Part shown: positions 43,046 through 51,448 of the stretch, one piece after another | Numbering within the stretch: position 1 is the stretch's first letter | Layout of the letters: the number at the start of each line of letters is the position of its first letter | Source: Oscillospiraceae bacterium | Lineage (GTDB): Bacteria > Bacillota > Clostridia > Oscillospirales > Oscillospiraceae | Direction: 5' to 3' | DNA: 64,000 nucleotides | Assembly: GCA_017519975.1 (NCBI GenBank) | Contig: JAFWRM010000022.1 | Coordinates: forward strand, 19,582 to 83,581 | Translations under genes and position numbers: made by a program | Notes under the pieces: generated by a model | What the model saw: the letters and a program-made list of their open reading frames with translations, nothing else | Told to the model about the DNA's origin: nothing | The model's database searches: none

Positions 43046-43282
43046 TCAGGCCTTCTTTCCGAGATAGGTCAGCACGGCAAGAATGAGGCCGATCAGAACG
43101 TACAGGCCGACTACCACGCCGAGGATCCAGGCGATGAGAGTGCCGATCAGAGGGACGATGGCGATGATCCTGACAAGAACGCCGCCGATGATTCCGATGA
43201 TCAGATGAAGAACGATGGAAATCAGCAGAGAGCGGAAGTCGGATACGTTCAGAGCAAAGGGAAAGATCCGTCGCAGTTCCAT
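43046..43282 (-). CDS. Small integral membrane protein
   Basis: This 78-residue hydrophobic protein has a short polar N-terminus (MELRRIFPFALNVSDFR) and then two membrane spans, the second followed by a basic end (LGKKA). I do not recognise a characterised family; similar small proteins are common in Clostridia. AAAGGAGG lies about nine bases before the ATG and a good promoter is upstream, so it is very likely expressed. It is divergent from the cupin gene. Confidence 0.7.
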   Translation of the reverse strand: MELRRIFPFALNVSDFRSLLISIVLHLIIGIIGGVLVRIIAIVPLIGTLIAWILGVVVGLYVLIGLILAVLTYLGKKA

Positions 43283-43308
43283 GAGCGAACACCTCCTTTC
43301 ATTGGGGT

Positions 43309-43336
43309 ATCATAGCACAGAGAGAAATAAAGTCAA
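43309..43336 (-). promoter_or_regulatory. Promoter of the small membrane protein gene
   Basis: On the minus strand, TTGACT (43331-43336) and TATGAT (43309-43314) are 16 bases apart. Confidence 0.7.
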
Positions 43337-43367
43337 TGAACAGAGTGTAAATGTGTTCGGCTGTCCC

Positions 43368-43396
43368 TTGCTTTTTGAGCTTCCGCCGTGTAAACT
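43368..43396 (+). promoter_or_regulatory. Promoter of the cupin gene
   Basis: TTGCTT (43368-43373) and TAAACT (43391-43396) are 17 bases apart, 40 bases before the preferred start. Confidence 0.65.
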
Positions 43397-43436
43397 GAAG
43401 CATACTATGATCGAAATGACGGAAAGGAATTATCCC

Positions 43437-43886
43437 ATGTATCTGAACTGTGAAGGTGAGTACGGAAAGTACATCGTACAGGATCTGAACGCCCCCAAAA
43501 CCGGAACTCCGGAATTTCAGGAGATCTATAACAGATTCGCAAAGCGCATCCTCTGGATCGACGGGAATACCGTTCCCGGCGCGTTTCAGATGAATACCAG
43601 CTGGTATAAGAAGGTCCCGGAACTGAATCCCATTTTTGAAGAGCACTCGCACGACTCCGACGAGCTGATCGGCTTTTTCGGAAGCGATCCCGAGGATCCC
43701 TACGATCTCGGCGCGGAGCTTGAAGTTACCATCAACGGGGAGACTCATCTGCTGACAAAGACCTCCCTGATCTTCATACCTGCCAACATGCCGCACATGC
43801 CGCTGAAATTCAACCGCGTGGATCGGCCGATCTTCCATTTTTCCGTCGTCATGAGCAAGGAATACGGAGGAGAGGCGTACCGGTAA
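43437..43886 (+). CDS. Cupin-like protein of unknown function
   Basis: This 149-residue protein shows a cupin-like beta pattern: EEHSHDSDELIGFFGS and, after a spacer, ETHLLTKTSLIFIPANMPHMPLKF carry His and Glu residues at positions that could bind a metal. No signal peptide is present. It might bind a small ligand or metal, but no function is known. ATG 43437 is preferred since AAAGGA lies eight bases upstream and the transcript should begin near 43403; ATGs at 43407 and 43416 are alternatives. The SufC-like gene follows 36 bases later. Confidence 0.65.
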   Translation: MYLNCEGEYGKYIVQDLNAPKTGTPEFQEIYNRFAKRILWIDGNTVPGAFQMNTSWYKKVPELNPIFEEHSHDSDELIGFFGSDPEDPYDLGAELEVTINGETHLLTKTSLIFIPANMPHMPLKFNRVDRPIFHFSVVMSKEYGGEAYR

Positions 43887-43922
43887 GGCGGGGCCCAGGT
43901 TCATACCAAGGAGAAGCAGAAC

Positions 43923-44654
43923 ATGTTAGAACTAAGAAACATCAGTTTTTCCGTGATCGATGAAAACGGAGAGACGAAACCCATCATCCGCGATCTTGAT
44001 CTGACCGTTGACGATTGCCGCTTCCTGGCGATCACCGGTCCGAACGGCAGCGGAAAATCCACCCTGGCCAAGCTGATCGCCGGCATCGAGAGACCCACCG
44101 AAGGGCGCGTCCTGCTGGACGGACAGGACATCACGGACCTGAGCATTACGGAGCGTGCCCGCGCCGGCATAGGATTCGGATTTCAGCAGCCGGTAAGATT
44201 CAAGGGACTGACGGTATTCGACCTGCTGCGGATCGCGTCCGGAAAGAAGCTGAACGTCTCCGAGGCCTGCAACTACCTGTCGGAGGTAGGGCTCTGCGCC
44301 AGGGACTACATCAACCGTGAGGCCAACAGTTCTCTGTCCGGCGGCGAGCTCAAGCGCATCGAGATCGCCACGGTGCTGGCACGCAGATCCCGCCTGACCG
44401 TGTTCGACGAACCGGAGGCGGGGATCGACCTCTGGAGCTTTCAGAATCTGACAAGGGTGTTCCAGTCCATGCGGGAAGATATTCAGGACAGCTCCATGAT
44501 CGTCATCTCGCACCAGGAGCGCATCCTGGAGATCGCGGACGACATACTTGTACTGACGGCCGGAGTGATCGACAGATACGGGCCGAGGGATGAGATCCTG
44601 CCCCACGTGCTGGGGACGGAATCCGCGCAGAGCGCCTGCGACCGGCTGAAGTGA
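43923..44654 (+). CDS. sufC: SufC-like ATPase of a two-gene Fe-S assembly system
   Basis: This 243-residue ABC-type ATPase resembles SufC. Walker A is ITGPNGSGKSTLAKL, the Q-loop is FGFQQPVRF, the signature is SLSGGELKRIEIA and Walker B is LTVFDEPEAGIDLWS. It has no membrane partner and is paired with a SufB/D-like scaffold ten bases downstream. In SUF systems the ATPase drives conformational change of the SufBCD scaffold during cluster assembly. No sufS, sufU or sufD is here, so this is the minimal two-gene type. Confidence 0.9.
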   Translation: MLELRNISFSVIDENGETKPIIRDLDLTVDDCRFLAITGPNGSGKSTLAKLIAGIERPTEGRVLLDGQDITDLSITERARAGIGFGFQQPVRFKGLTVFDLLRIASGKKLNVSEACNYLSEVGLCARDYINREANSSLSGGELKRIEIATVLARRSRLTVFDEPEAGIDLWSFQNLTRVFQSMREDIQDSSMIVISHQERILEIADDILVLTAGVIDRYGPRDEILPHVLGTESAQSACDRLK

Positions 44655-44664
44655 GGAACGGACT

Positions 44665-45591
44665 ATGGTTGAACTTACTGAGATCCAGAAAAAGCTGATG
44701 GCCGAGGTGGCCGATCTTCATAAGATCCCCGAAGGGGCCTACAATTTCCGCGCCAACAGCGAGCTGGCCGGGCGGAACACGACGGCGAACATCGATATCG
44801 TTTCCAAGGCGGACGGCACCGGCATCGATATCCACATCAAGCCCGGAACCAGGAACGAGAGCGTCCACATACCCGTGGTGATCTCGAAAAGCGGCCTGAA
44901 GGAGGTCGTTTACAATGATTTCTACATCGGGGAAGACTGTGACGTCGTGATCGTCGCCGGCTGCGGGATCGACAACTGCGGCGGACAGGACTCCGAACAC
45001 GACGGTGTACACCGCTTTTACGTGAAGCGCGGGGCGAAGGTAAAGTACATCGAAAAGCATTACGGTTCCGGCGACGGCTCCGGCAAGCGCATCCTCAATC
45101 CGGTGACGGAGGTCTACATGGATGAGGACAGCGTCATGGAGATGGAAATGGCCCAGATCAAGGGCGTGGATTCCACCGATCGGCAGACGGTGGCCGAACT
45201 GAAAAAGGGCGCGCGGCTCGTAGTGCGGGAACGTCTGATGACGCACGGTCAGCAGGAGGCGGTGAGCGGTTACCGCGTGACTCTGCTGGAGGAGGGCGCG
45301 AACGCGGACGTGGTGTCCCGCTCCGTGGCGAGGGACGATTCCCGGCAGCGGTTCGACGCACGCATCACCGGCTGTGCGGCCTGCAAGGACCACACGGAGT
45401 GCGACTCGATCATCATGGATCGCGGAACGATCCTTGCCGTGCCTTCGCTGGAGGCAAAGAACGTAGACGCCGAGCTTGTGCACGAGGCGGCCATCGGCAA
45501 GATCGCCGGAGATCAGCTGATCAAGCTGATGACGCTTGGCCTGACGGAACAGGAAGCGGAAGAGGAGATCATCAACGGCTTCCTCGCGTAA
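44665..45591 (+). CDS. sufB: SufB/SufD-like Fe-S scaffold protein
   Basis: This 308-residue protein is shorter than SufB (about 470) or SufD and consists mainly of the beta-helix core and a C-terminal helix bundle. The C-terminus keeps VHEAAIGKIAGDQLIKLM, the family hallmark that contacts SufC. Cysteines at GCGIDNCGG and GCAACKDHTEC are candidate cluster ligands. With its SufC-like partner it forms a two-gene system in which one B/D-type protein would self-dimerise. Cysteine desulfurase must be supplied from elsewhere. It ends at a strong terminator. Confidence 0.88.
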   Translation: MVELTEIQKKLMAEVADLHKIPEGAYNFRANSELAGRNTTANIDIVSKADGTGIDIHIKPGTRNESVHIPVVISKSGLKEVVYNDFYIGEDCDVVIVAGCGIDNCGGQDSEHDGVHRFYVKRGAKVKYIEKHYGSGDGSGKRILNPVTEVYMDEDSVMEMEMAQIKGVDSTDRQTVAELKKGARLVVRERLMTHGQQEAVSGYRVTLLEEGANADVVSRSVARDDSRQRFDARITGCAACKDHTECDSIIMDRGTILAVPSLEAKNVDAELVHEAAIGKIAGDQLIKLMTLGLTEQEAEEEIINGFLA

Positions 45592-45621
45592 AAGCTTCCC
45601 GCCCGCGGATATTCGCACATA

Positions 45622-45654
45622 AAAAATACCGGACCTTTTCGGTCCGGTATTTTT
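45622..45654. terminator. Strong bidirectional terminator
   Basis: AAAAATACCGGACC (45622-45635) and GGTCCGGTATTTTT (45641-45654) form a 14-bp stem with T tracts on both sides. It separates sufB (+) and rny (-). Confidence 0.93.
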
Positions 45655-45656
45655 CG

Positions 45657-47213
45657 TTATTTGGCGTAGTCCACGGCGCGGGTCTCGCGCAGCAGGTGGA
45701 CCTTGATCTGGCCGGGATACTCCAGCTCGTCCTCGATCTTCTTGGCGATATCGCGGGCAAGCAGCACCATTTCGTCCTCGGAGACCTTCTCCGGCTGGAC
45801 CATGATGCGAACCTCGCGGCCCGCCTGGATGGCGAAGCAGCTTTCCACGCCGTCGAAACTCTTGGTAACTTCCTCCAGCTTCTCCAGCCGCTTGATGTAG
45901 TTCTCAATGTTCTCGCGGCGGGCGCCGGGACGGGCGGCGCTGATGGTGTCGGCGGCCTGAACGATGCAGGCGATGGTCGTATGCGGCTCCACGTCTCCGT
46001 GGTGAGCCTCGATCGCGTGGATGACCTCGGCGTTCTCCTTGTACTTCTTGGCAAGGTCTACGCCGATGGTCACGTGGCTGCCTTCCACCTCATGGTCGAT
46101 GGCCTTGCCGATGTCGTGCAGAAGTCCGGCGCGCTTGGCGGTCATCACGTCCACGCCCAGCTCGCTGGCGAGCAGACCGGAGATCAGAGAGACCTCAATG
46201 GAGTGCTGCAGCACGTTCTGACCGTAGCTGGTCCGATAATGCTGACGGCCCAGCAGCTTGATCATCTCGGGATGCAGGCCGTGAACGCCCGTCTCGAAGG
46301 TGGCGCGTTCGCCCTCGGCCTTGATGGTCGCGTTGACTTCCTTGCGGGCCTTTTCCACCATCTCCTTGATGCGGGCGGGATGGATCCTGCCGTCGGCGAT
46401 CAGCTTTTCCAGCGCCAGTCGTGCGATCTCCCGCCGTACGGGCTCAAAGCAGCTGATGGTGATGGCCTCAGGCGTGTCGTCGATGATCAGGTCCACGCCC
46501 GTGAGCTTTTCGATCTCACGGATGTTGCGCCCTTCGCGTCCGATGATGCGCCCCTTCATCTCGTCGTTGGGGAGGGGGACCACCGATACGGTGGCTTCCG
46601 CCACCTGGTCGGCTGCGCAGCGCTGAATGGCCAGCGTGATGTACTCTCTTGCCTTCTCGTCCGCCTCTTCCTTGAAGCGGGCCTCGATCTCCTTGATCTT
46701 CATGGCCGCTTCGTGCGTCACTTCCGACTCGATGTTGGCGATGAGATAGGCCTTGGCCTCCTCCACCGTGTAGCCGGAGATCTTTTCCAGCATCTCGAAC
46801 TGGCTTTTCTTCAGGGCGGCGATCTCTTCGCGCTCCTTATCCAGTTCCGCGAGCTTGCGGGTCAGATTTTCTGACTTCTTCTCAACAGCATCGGTCTTCT
46901 TGTCCAGGGATTCTTCCTTCTGCAGGATCCTGCGTTCCTGCTTCTGCAATTCGTTGCGGCGTTCATTTTCCTCACGCTCGAACTCCTTGCGGCTCTTGTG
47001 TATTTCTTCCTTGGCTTCCAGTAAGGCCTCGCGCTTTTTGCTTTCGCCGGTCTTAATGGCTTCGTTCACGATGCGTGTTGCCTGAGCCTCCGCGCTCTGG
47101 ATCTCCCGTTCGGAAACCTTTTTCCGGTACAGGATACCGGCGATGAACGCGGCTGCGATCAGCACGACAGCGACGACGACAATGAGAATAAACAACCATA
47201 ATTCAATTGTCAT
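45657..47213 (-). CDS. rny: Ribonuclease Y
   Basis: This 518-residue membrane-anchored endonuclease starts mRNA decay. It has one N-terminal membrane helix ([18 protein letters not shown]), a long charged coiled coil (about 30-190), a KH domain with [18 protein letters not shown] and an HD domain with [19 protein letters not shown]. The ATG at 47213 is preferred; a GTG at 47228 lies within the GGAGG site. A consensus promoter lies about 125-150 bases upstream. Confidence 0.96.
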   Translation of the reverse strand: MTIELWLFILIVVVAVVLIAAAFIAGILYRKKVSEREIQSAEAQATRIVNEAIKTGESKKREALLEAKEEIHKSRKEFEREENERRNELQKQERRILQKEESLDKKTDAVEKKSENLTRKLAELDKEREEIAALKKSQFEMLEKISGYTVEEAKAYLIANIESEVTHEAAMKIKEIEARFKEEADEKAREYITLAIQRCAADQVAEATVSVVPLPNDEMKGRIIGREGRNIREIEKLTGVDLIIDDTPEAITISCFEPVRREIARLALEKLIADGRIHPARIKEMVEKARKEVNATIKAEGERATFETGVHGLHPEMIKLLGRQHYRTSYGQNVLQHSIEVSLISGLLASELGVDVMTAKRAGLLHDIGKAIDHEVEGSHVTIGVDLAKKYKENAEVIHAIEAHHGDVEPHTTIACIVQAADTISAARPGARRENIENYIKRLEKLEEVTKSFDGVESCFAIQAGREVRIMVQPEKVSEDEMVLLARDIAKKIEDELEYPGQIKVHLLRETRAVDYAK

Positions 47214-47336
47214 GGAAAGGATACACACCTCCGATCTTTCGTTTTTTCGATATTGTTCAGAAGACAGATCGCCCGGTGGGGCGGCCTGTTGTCAGATGAT
47301 CTGCGACAAGATTCCCACATCATACTTAACTCTTTG

Positions 47337-47365
47337 ATTTTACAACCGTACCGGGGTTATGTCAA
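47337..47365 (-). promoter_or_regulatory. Promoter of rny
   Basis: On the minus strand, a perfect TTGACA (47360-47365) and TAAAAT (47337-47342) are 17 bases apart. The leader is about 117 bases and has no recognised riboswitch. Confidence 0.82.
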
Positions 47366-47479
47366 GCAATAATCCCGTCCCGCGCCATACATGTTGTGGA
47401 TTGGGTTTTGTGCTGTCACAAGCGGGCAGAAGGGGAAAGGCGCGGACGAAGCGGAGCCCGGAGCGGCCCGACGGAGTAC

Positions 47480-47511
47480 AAAAAAGCCGCCGCGCTGAAA
47501 AGCGCGGCGGC
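47480..47511 (-). terminator. Terminator of tRNA-Gly
   Basis: An 11-bp stem (GCCGCCGCGCT 47486-47496 with AGCGCGGCGGC 47501-47511) is followed on the minus strand by six T residues (47480-47485). It begins directly after the CCA end. Confidence 0.93.
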
Positions 47512-47512
47512 C

Positions 47513-47586
47513 TGGAGCGGGTAATGGGAGTCGAACCCACCTATCAAGCTTGGGAAGCTTGCATTCTACCGATGAATTATACCCGC
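47513..47586 (-). tRNA. tRNA-Gly, anticodon CCC
   Basis: On the minus strand the 74-base cloverleaf has acceptor arms GCGGGTA (47580-47586) and TACCCGC (47517-47523), the T loop GGTTCGACTCC, and the anticodon stem CAAGC/GCTTG around loop TTCCCAA. The anticodon at 47552-47554 is CCC, reading GGG. The discriminator is U and CCA is encoded. It has its own promoter and terminator and lies divergently next to glyS. Confidence 0.95.
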
Positions 47587-47600
47587 CCGTGACAAATGGT

Positions 47601-47628
47601 ATTATAGCAGAAGGAGAGAAAAATGCAA
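47601..47628 (-). promoter_or_regulatory. Promoter of tRNA-Gly
   Basis: On the minus strand, TTGCAT (47623-47628) and a perfect TATAAT (47601-47606) are 16 bases apart, 15 bases before the tRNA 5' end. Confidence 0.85.
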
Positions 47629-47694
47629 GGGGAATTTTCGATTCTACGCCCGACGGCCGGGGAAAAGATTTGCGCCTCTGAACGGGAGAATATA

Positions 47695-47722
47695 TTGACT
47701 TTGCGCCTTCATGGGGTATAAT
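47695..47722 (+). promoter_or_regulatory. Promoter of glyS
   Basis: TTGACT (47695-47700) and a perfect TATAAT (47717-47722) are 16 bases apart. Confidence 0.82.
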
Positions 47723-47783
47723 TTTATGGATACGTTTAGCGTCGCCGGAAGCACCGGACGGCGCGGATCTGGGAGGACTGACT

Positions 47784-49187
47784 ATGTTAAAAAACACGGA
47801 AAAAACCATGGATAAGATCGTAGCGCTCTGCAAGGGCCGGGGTTTCATCTTTCCCGGAAGCGAGATCTACGGCGGACTGGCCAACACGTGGGACTACGGC
47901 CCTCTCGGCGTGGAATTCAAGAACAATGTGAAAAAGGCGTGGTGGAAGAAATTCGTCCAGGAGAATCCCTACAACGTGGGGCTGGACGCCGCCATTCTGA
48001 TGAACCCGCAGGTATGGGTAGCCTCCGGGCACGTAGCGACCTTCAACGATCCGCTGATCGACTGCAAGGCCTGCCGCACCCGTCACCGCGCGGACAAGCT
48101 GGTGGAGGAGTGGAACCGCGTCAACGGCGTGACGGACGTGGTGGTCGAAGCCATGGATAACGACGCGCTGATGGCCTATATCCGTGAAAAGGGCATCGAA
48201 TGCCCGGAATGCGGAAAGAAGGAGTTTACGGACATCCGCAAGTTCAACCTGATGTTCAAGACGTTCCAGGGCGTGACGGAAGACTCCGCTTCCACCGTAT
48301 ACCTGCGGCCGGAGACGGCGCAGGGCATCTTCGTCCAGTTCAAGAACATCCAGCGCACCACCAGAAGAAAACTTCCGTTCGGCGTGTGTCAGGTGGGCAA
48401 GTCCTTCCGGAATGAGATCACCCCCGGCAACTTCACGTTCCGCACCAGAGAGTTCGAACAGATGGAGCTGGAGTTCTTCTGCCGTCCCGGAACGGATCTG
48501 GAGTGGTTCAGCTACTGGAGGGAGTACTGCCATCGGTGGCTGCTGGATCTCGGCATGAAGGAGGAGAACATCCGCCTGCGTGACCATGAGAAGGAGGAAC
48601 TGTCCCACTATTCCAAAGCCACCACGGACTTCGAGTTCATGTTCCCGTTCGGCTGGGGCGAGCTGTGGGGCGTAGCCGACCGTACGGATTACGACCTGAC
48701 GGCCCACCAGAACACCTCCGGTCAGGACATGACCTATTACGATCAGGAGACGAACGAGCATTTCATTCCCTACGTCATCGAGCCGTCGCTCGGCGCGGAC
48801 CGCGTGGCGCTTGCCTTCCTGATCGACGCGTACGATGAAGAGATCGTGGACGCTGAGAAGAACGATACGCGCGTGGTGCTGCACCTGCACCCGGCGCTGG
48901 CGCCCTTCAAGTGCGCCGTGATGCCGCTTTCCAAGAAGTTGTCCGAGCCCGCGACGGAGCTTTTCCACACGCTGCAGAAGCATTTCATGGTGGACTACGA
49001 CGAGGCGGGCAGCATCGGCAAGAGGTATCGCCGGCAGGATGAGATCGGCACCCCCTTCTGCGTGACCTATGACTTTGACTCCGCCGAGGACGGATGCGTG
49101 ACGGTGCGTGACAGAGACAGCATGCAGCAGGAGCGCGTTCCCATGGCCGACCTGGTGCACTATCTGCTGGAGAAGACGGACTTTTGA
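47784..49187 (+). CDS. glyS: Glycine--tRNA ligase (single-chain dimeric type)
   Basis: This 467-residue class IIa synthetase charges tRNA-Gly. It is the eukaryote-like homodimeric type, not the GlyQ/GlyS tetramer. It has [20 protein letters not shown] at the N-terminus, motif 2 in [21 protein letters not shown], and motif 3 near [13 protein letters not shown]; the anticodon-binding domain is C-terminal. GGGAGG lies shortly before the ATG. No T-box is present in its short leader. tRNA-Gly(CCC) lies divergently upstream, and the transketolase genes follow. Confidence 0.96.
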   Translation: MLKNTEKTMDKIVALCKGRGFIFPGSEIYGGLANTWDYGPLGVEFKNNVKKAWWKKFVQENPYNVGLDAAILMNPQVWVASGHVATFNDPLIDCKACRTRHRADKLVEEWNRVNGVTDVVVEAMDNDALMAYIREKGIECPECGKKEFTDIRKFNLMFKTFQGVTEDSASTVYLRPETAQGIFVQFKNIQRTTRRKLPFGVCQVGKSFRNEITPGNFTFRTREFEQMELEFFCRPGTDLEWFSYWREYCHRWLLDLGMKEENIRLRDHEKEELSHYSKATTDFEFMFPFGWGELWGVADRTDYDLTAHQNTSGQDMTYYDQETNEHFIPYVIEPSLGADRVALAFLIDAYDEEIVDAEKNDTRVVLHLHPALAPFKCAVMPLSKKLSEPATELFHTLQKHFMVDYDEAGSIGKRYRRQDEIGTPFCVTYDFDSAEDGCVTVRDRDSMQQERVPMADLVHYLLEKTDF

Positions 49188-49216
49188 TTGCCGCGCAGCG
49201 GCGGGGAGGAGACGAA

Positions 49217-50068
49217 ATGGCAGCGAAACCGAACGCGGAGCAGCTCCACAGCATCGCCGAGGGCATCCGGCTGGTCACCTTGCAGACCTTTGCCGGTGCC
49301 GGAAGCGGGCACGTGGGAGGCTCCATGTCGATCATTGAAACGCTGGCGGTCCTGTACGCCAGCGAAATGAGAGTGAACCCCGAGGATCCCGACTGGAAGG
49401 AACGGGACCGTCTCGTGCTCTCCAAGGGGCACGCGGGTCCGGCCCTTTACGCCACGCTGGCGCTGCGCGGGTATTTCCCCAAGGAGATGCTCTCCGAACT
49501 GAATCAGAACGGCACCCACCTGCCCAGCCACTGCGACCGGATGAAAACGCCCGGCGTGGATATGACGACTGGCTCCCTCGGACAGGGGATATCCGCCGCC
49601 ATCGGCATGGCCCTCGCCGCCCGTCTGGACGGTTCGGACCGGATGACCTATCTGATCATCGGCGACGGCGAGTGCGACGAGGGGCAGATCTGGGAGGGCG
49701 CCATGTTTGCCGCCCATCACCGGCTGGATAACCTGATCTGCTTTGTGGACAACAACAAGCAGCAGCTGGACGGCTTCATCACCGACGTGCTGGATCTCGG
49801 GGATATCGGGGCCAAGTTCGCCGCCTTCGGATGGCACGTGCAGAATGTGAACGGGCACGACTGCGGCGCGATACAGACCGCGGTGAACGTGGCGAAGAAC
49901 CAGAAGGGCAAGCCCTCCGTCATCGTTCTGGACACGGAGAAGGGGCATGGCTGCACCTTCAGCGAGGGCGTGTGCCCCAACCACCACCAGAGCTTTACGC
50001 CCATGGAAATGGAAGAAGCCATCGAGAACGTGAAAAAGCGGCTCATCGCCGCCCGGGAAGGCAGATGA
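49217..50068 (+). CDS. Transketolase, N-terminal subunit
   Basis: This 283-residue subunit carries the thiamine-diphosphate pyrophosphate-binding half of a split transketolase. Key motifs are SKGHAGPALYA, TGSLGQGISAAIGMA and the TPP motif IGDGECDEGQIWEG with the following Asn. With the next gene it moves two-carbon units in the non-oxidative pentose phosphate pathway. GGGAGGAG precedes the ATG. Some split enzymes are DXPS-like, but motifs fit transketolase. Confidence 0.92.
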   Translation: MAAKPNAEQLHSIAEGIRLVTLQTFAGAGSGHVGGSMSIIETLAVLYASEMRVNPEDPDWKERDRLVLSKGHAGPALYATLALRGYFPKEMLSELNQNGTHLPSHCDRMKTPGVDMTTGSLGQGISAAIGMALAARLDGSDRMTYLIIGDGECDEGQIWEGAMFAAHHRLDNLICFVDNNKQQLDGFITDVLDLGDIGAKFAAFGWHVQNVNGHDCGAIQTAVNVAKNQKGKPSVIVLDTEKGHGCTFSEGVCPNHHQSFTPMEMEEAIENVKKRLIAAREGR

Positions 50069-50078
50069 GGGGGAAGTC

Positions 50079-51047
50079 ATGTTTACAGTGAAAGATTCCT
50101 TTGAAACGTCCAGGACGCTGATGAGAGACGCCTGCTGCCAGGGGCTGCTGGACGCCGCGGAGAAGAACCCCGACGTCGTGGTGCTGGACGCGGACCTGGT
50201 GAATTCCTCCGGCCTGAAGCCGTTCTTCAAACACTATCCCGACCGCGCCTTCGACTGCGGCGTGGCCGAGGCGAACATGATCGGCATTGCCGCCGGCCTC
50301 AGCGCGGCGGGCAAGATCCCGTTCACGCACACCTTCGGCTGCTTTGCCTCAAGACGCGTGTGCGATCAGATCATGATCTCCTGCGCCTACGCGCACCTGA
50401 ACGTGAAGATGATCGGCTCGGACCCCGGCGTGACCGCTTCAAAGAACGGCGGAACGCACATGCCCTTCGAAGACATGGCGGTGCTCCGCGCGATCCCGGA
50501 GATCACGCTGATCGAGCCTTCGGATCCGGTCATGATGCGCTGGCTCATCGGACAGCTGGTGGAACAGTACGGCGTGTATTATATCCGCATGGTACGCAAG
50601 GAGGCTGCCTCCGTCTATGAGGAGGGCAGCACCTTTGAGATCGGCAAGGGAAACGTCCTGCAGGACGGTTCGGACGTGACGCTGTTTGCCAGCGGCATCA
50701 TGGTCGAGGAGGCCATGAAGGCGGCCACTCTGCTGCACGCGGAGGGGATCTCCGCCCGGGTGGTGGACATGTTCACCTGGAAGCCCATTGACGCCGAACT
50801 GGTGGCGCGCTGCGCCAGAGAGACCGGGTGCTTCGTTACGGCGGAGAACCATAACGTTCTCGGCGGGCTGGGATCGGCCATTGCGGAAGCGGCCGTGCAG
50901 AGCGTTCCCGTTCCCATTGAGATGGTGGGCGTGAAGGACCGCTTCGGGCAGGTGGGTTCCGTAAGCTTCCTGAAGGAAGAGTACGGACTGACGGCGCTCG
51001 AGATCTTCGACGCGGCGAAGAGAAGCATCGCCCGGAAGCGCGGATAA
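50079..51047 (+). CDS. Transketolase, C-terminal subunit
   Basis: This 322-residue protein supplies the pyrimidine-binding and C-terminal domains of the split transketolase. It shows VVLDADLVNSSG, the conserved catalytic Glu in CGVAEANMIGIAAGLSAAGK, and the C-terminal fold with ENHNVLGGLGSAIAE. It begins 10 bases after the N subunit and ends directly against the next gene (TAA then ATG). Confidence 0.92.
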   Translation: MFTVKDSFETSRTLMRDACCQGLLDAAEKNPDVVVLDADLVNSSGLKPFFKHYPDRAFDCGVAEANMIGIAAGLSAAGKIPFTHTFGCFASRRVCDQIMISCAYAHLNVKMIGSDPGVTASKNGGTHMPFEDMAVLRAIPEITLIEPSDPVMMRWLIGQLVEQYGVYYIRMVRKEAASVYEEGSTFEIGKGNVLQDGSDVTLFASGIMVEEAMKAATLLHAEGISARVVDMFTWKPIDAELVARCARETGCFVTAENHNVLGGLGSAIAEAAVQSVPVPIEMVGVKDRFGQVGSVSFLKEEYGLTALEIFDAAKRSIARKRG

Positions 51048-51398
51048 ATGCGGGTCGACCTGAAGAAGATCCGACCGCTGGGGGTCGTGCTGATCCTGGC
51101 GTTTTCGGCGCTGGTGTTCATCATGTGCCTTACGGTAAAGCTCGGCGTACCGGATCGGTACGTACCGGCGCACGACGCCGCCTATTACGCCGGCAGCGCG
51201 GAAACGCTGACGGAACTGGCGGAAGAGGCGAAAGCCAACGTGCTGACGGCCTTCGAGGGGGATATCCTGTGCGAGCCGGACCCCGAGCGGGGGCTTGTGC
51301 TCGTTGTCGTGGACCGGGGAATGAAAGACAGAGTGGCCGCCGTCCTGGAAAGGGACTTCGGCCCGGGGCTGTTTTCCGTAACGGAGAGACAGCCGTGA
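51048..51398 (+). CDS. Small membrane-anchored protein of unknown function
   Basis: This 116-residue protein has one N-terminal membrane helix (LGVVLILAFSALVFIMCLTV) after a basic start, then an extracytoplasmic-type soluble part with no known motif. The start codon abuts the transketolase stop with no spacer, so translation is probably coupled. I do not recognise a family. Its position between transketolase and mnmE gives no functional hint. Confidence 0.6.
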   Translation: MRVDLKKIRPLGVVLILAFSALVFIMCLTVKLGVPDRYVPAHDAAYYAGSAETLTELAEEAKANVLTAFEGDILCEPDPERGLVLVVVDRGMKDRVAAVLERDFGPGLFSVTERQP

Positions 51399-51404
51399 TC
51401 GCTG

Positions 51405-51428
51405 AGGCTGCGGGGATCCGCAGCCTTT
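51405..51428 (+). terminator. Hairpin before mnmE
   Basis: AGGCTGCGG (51405-51413) and CCGCAGCCT (51418-51426) form a 9-bp stem with a GGAT loop, followed by TT. It may be a weak terminator or an attenuator ahead of mnmE. Confidence 0.5.
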
Positions 51429-51448
51429 GCTGACAGGAGGGAAGATTC

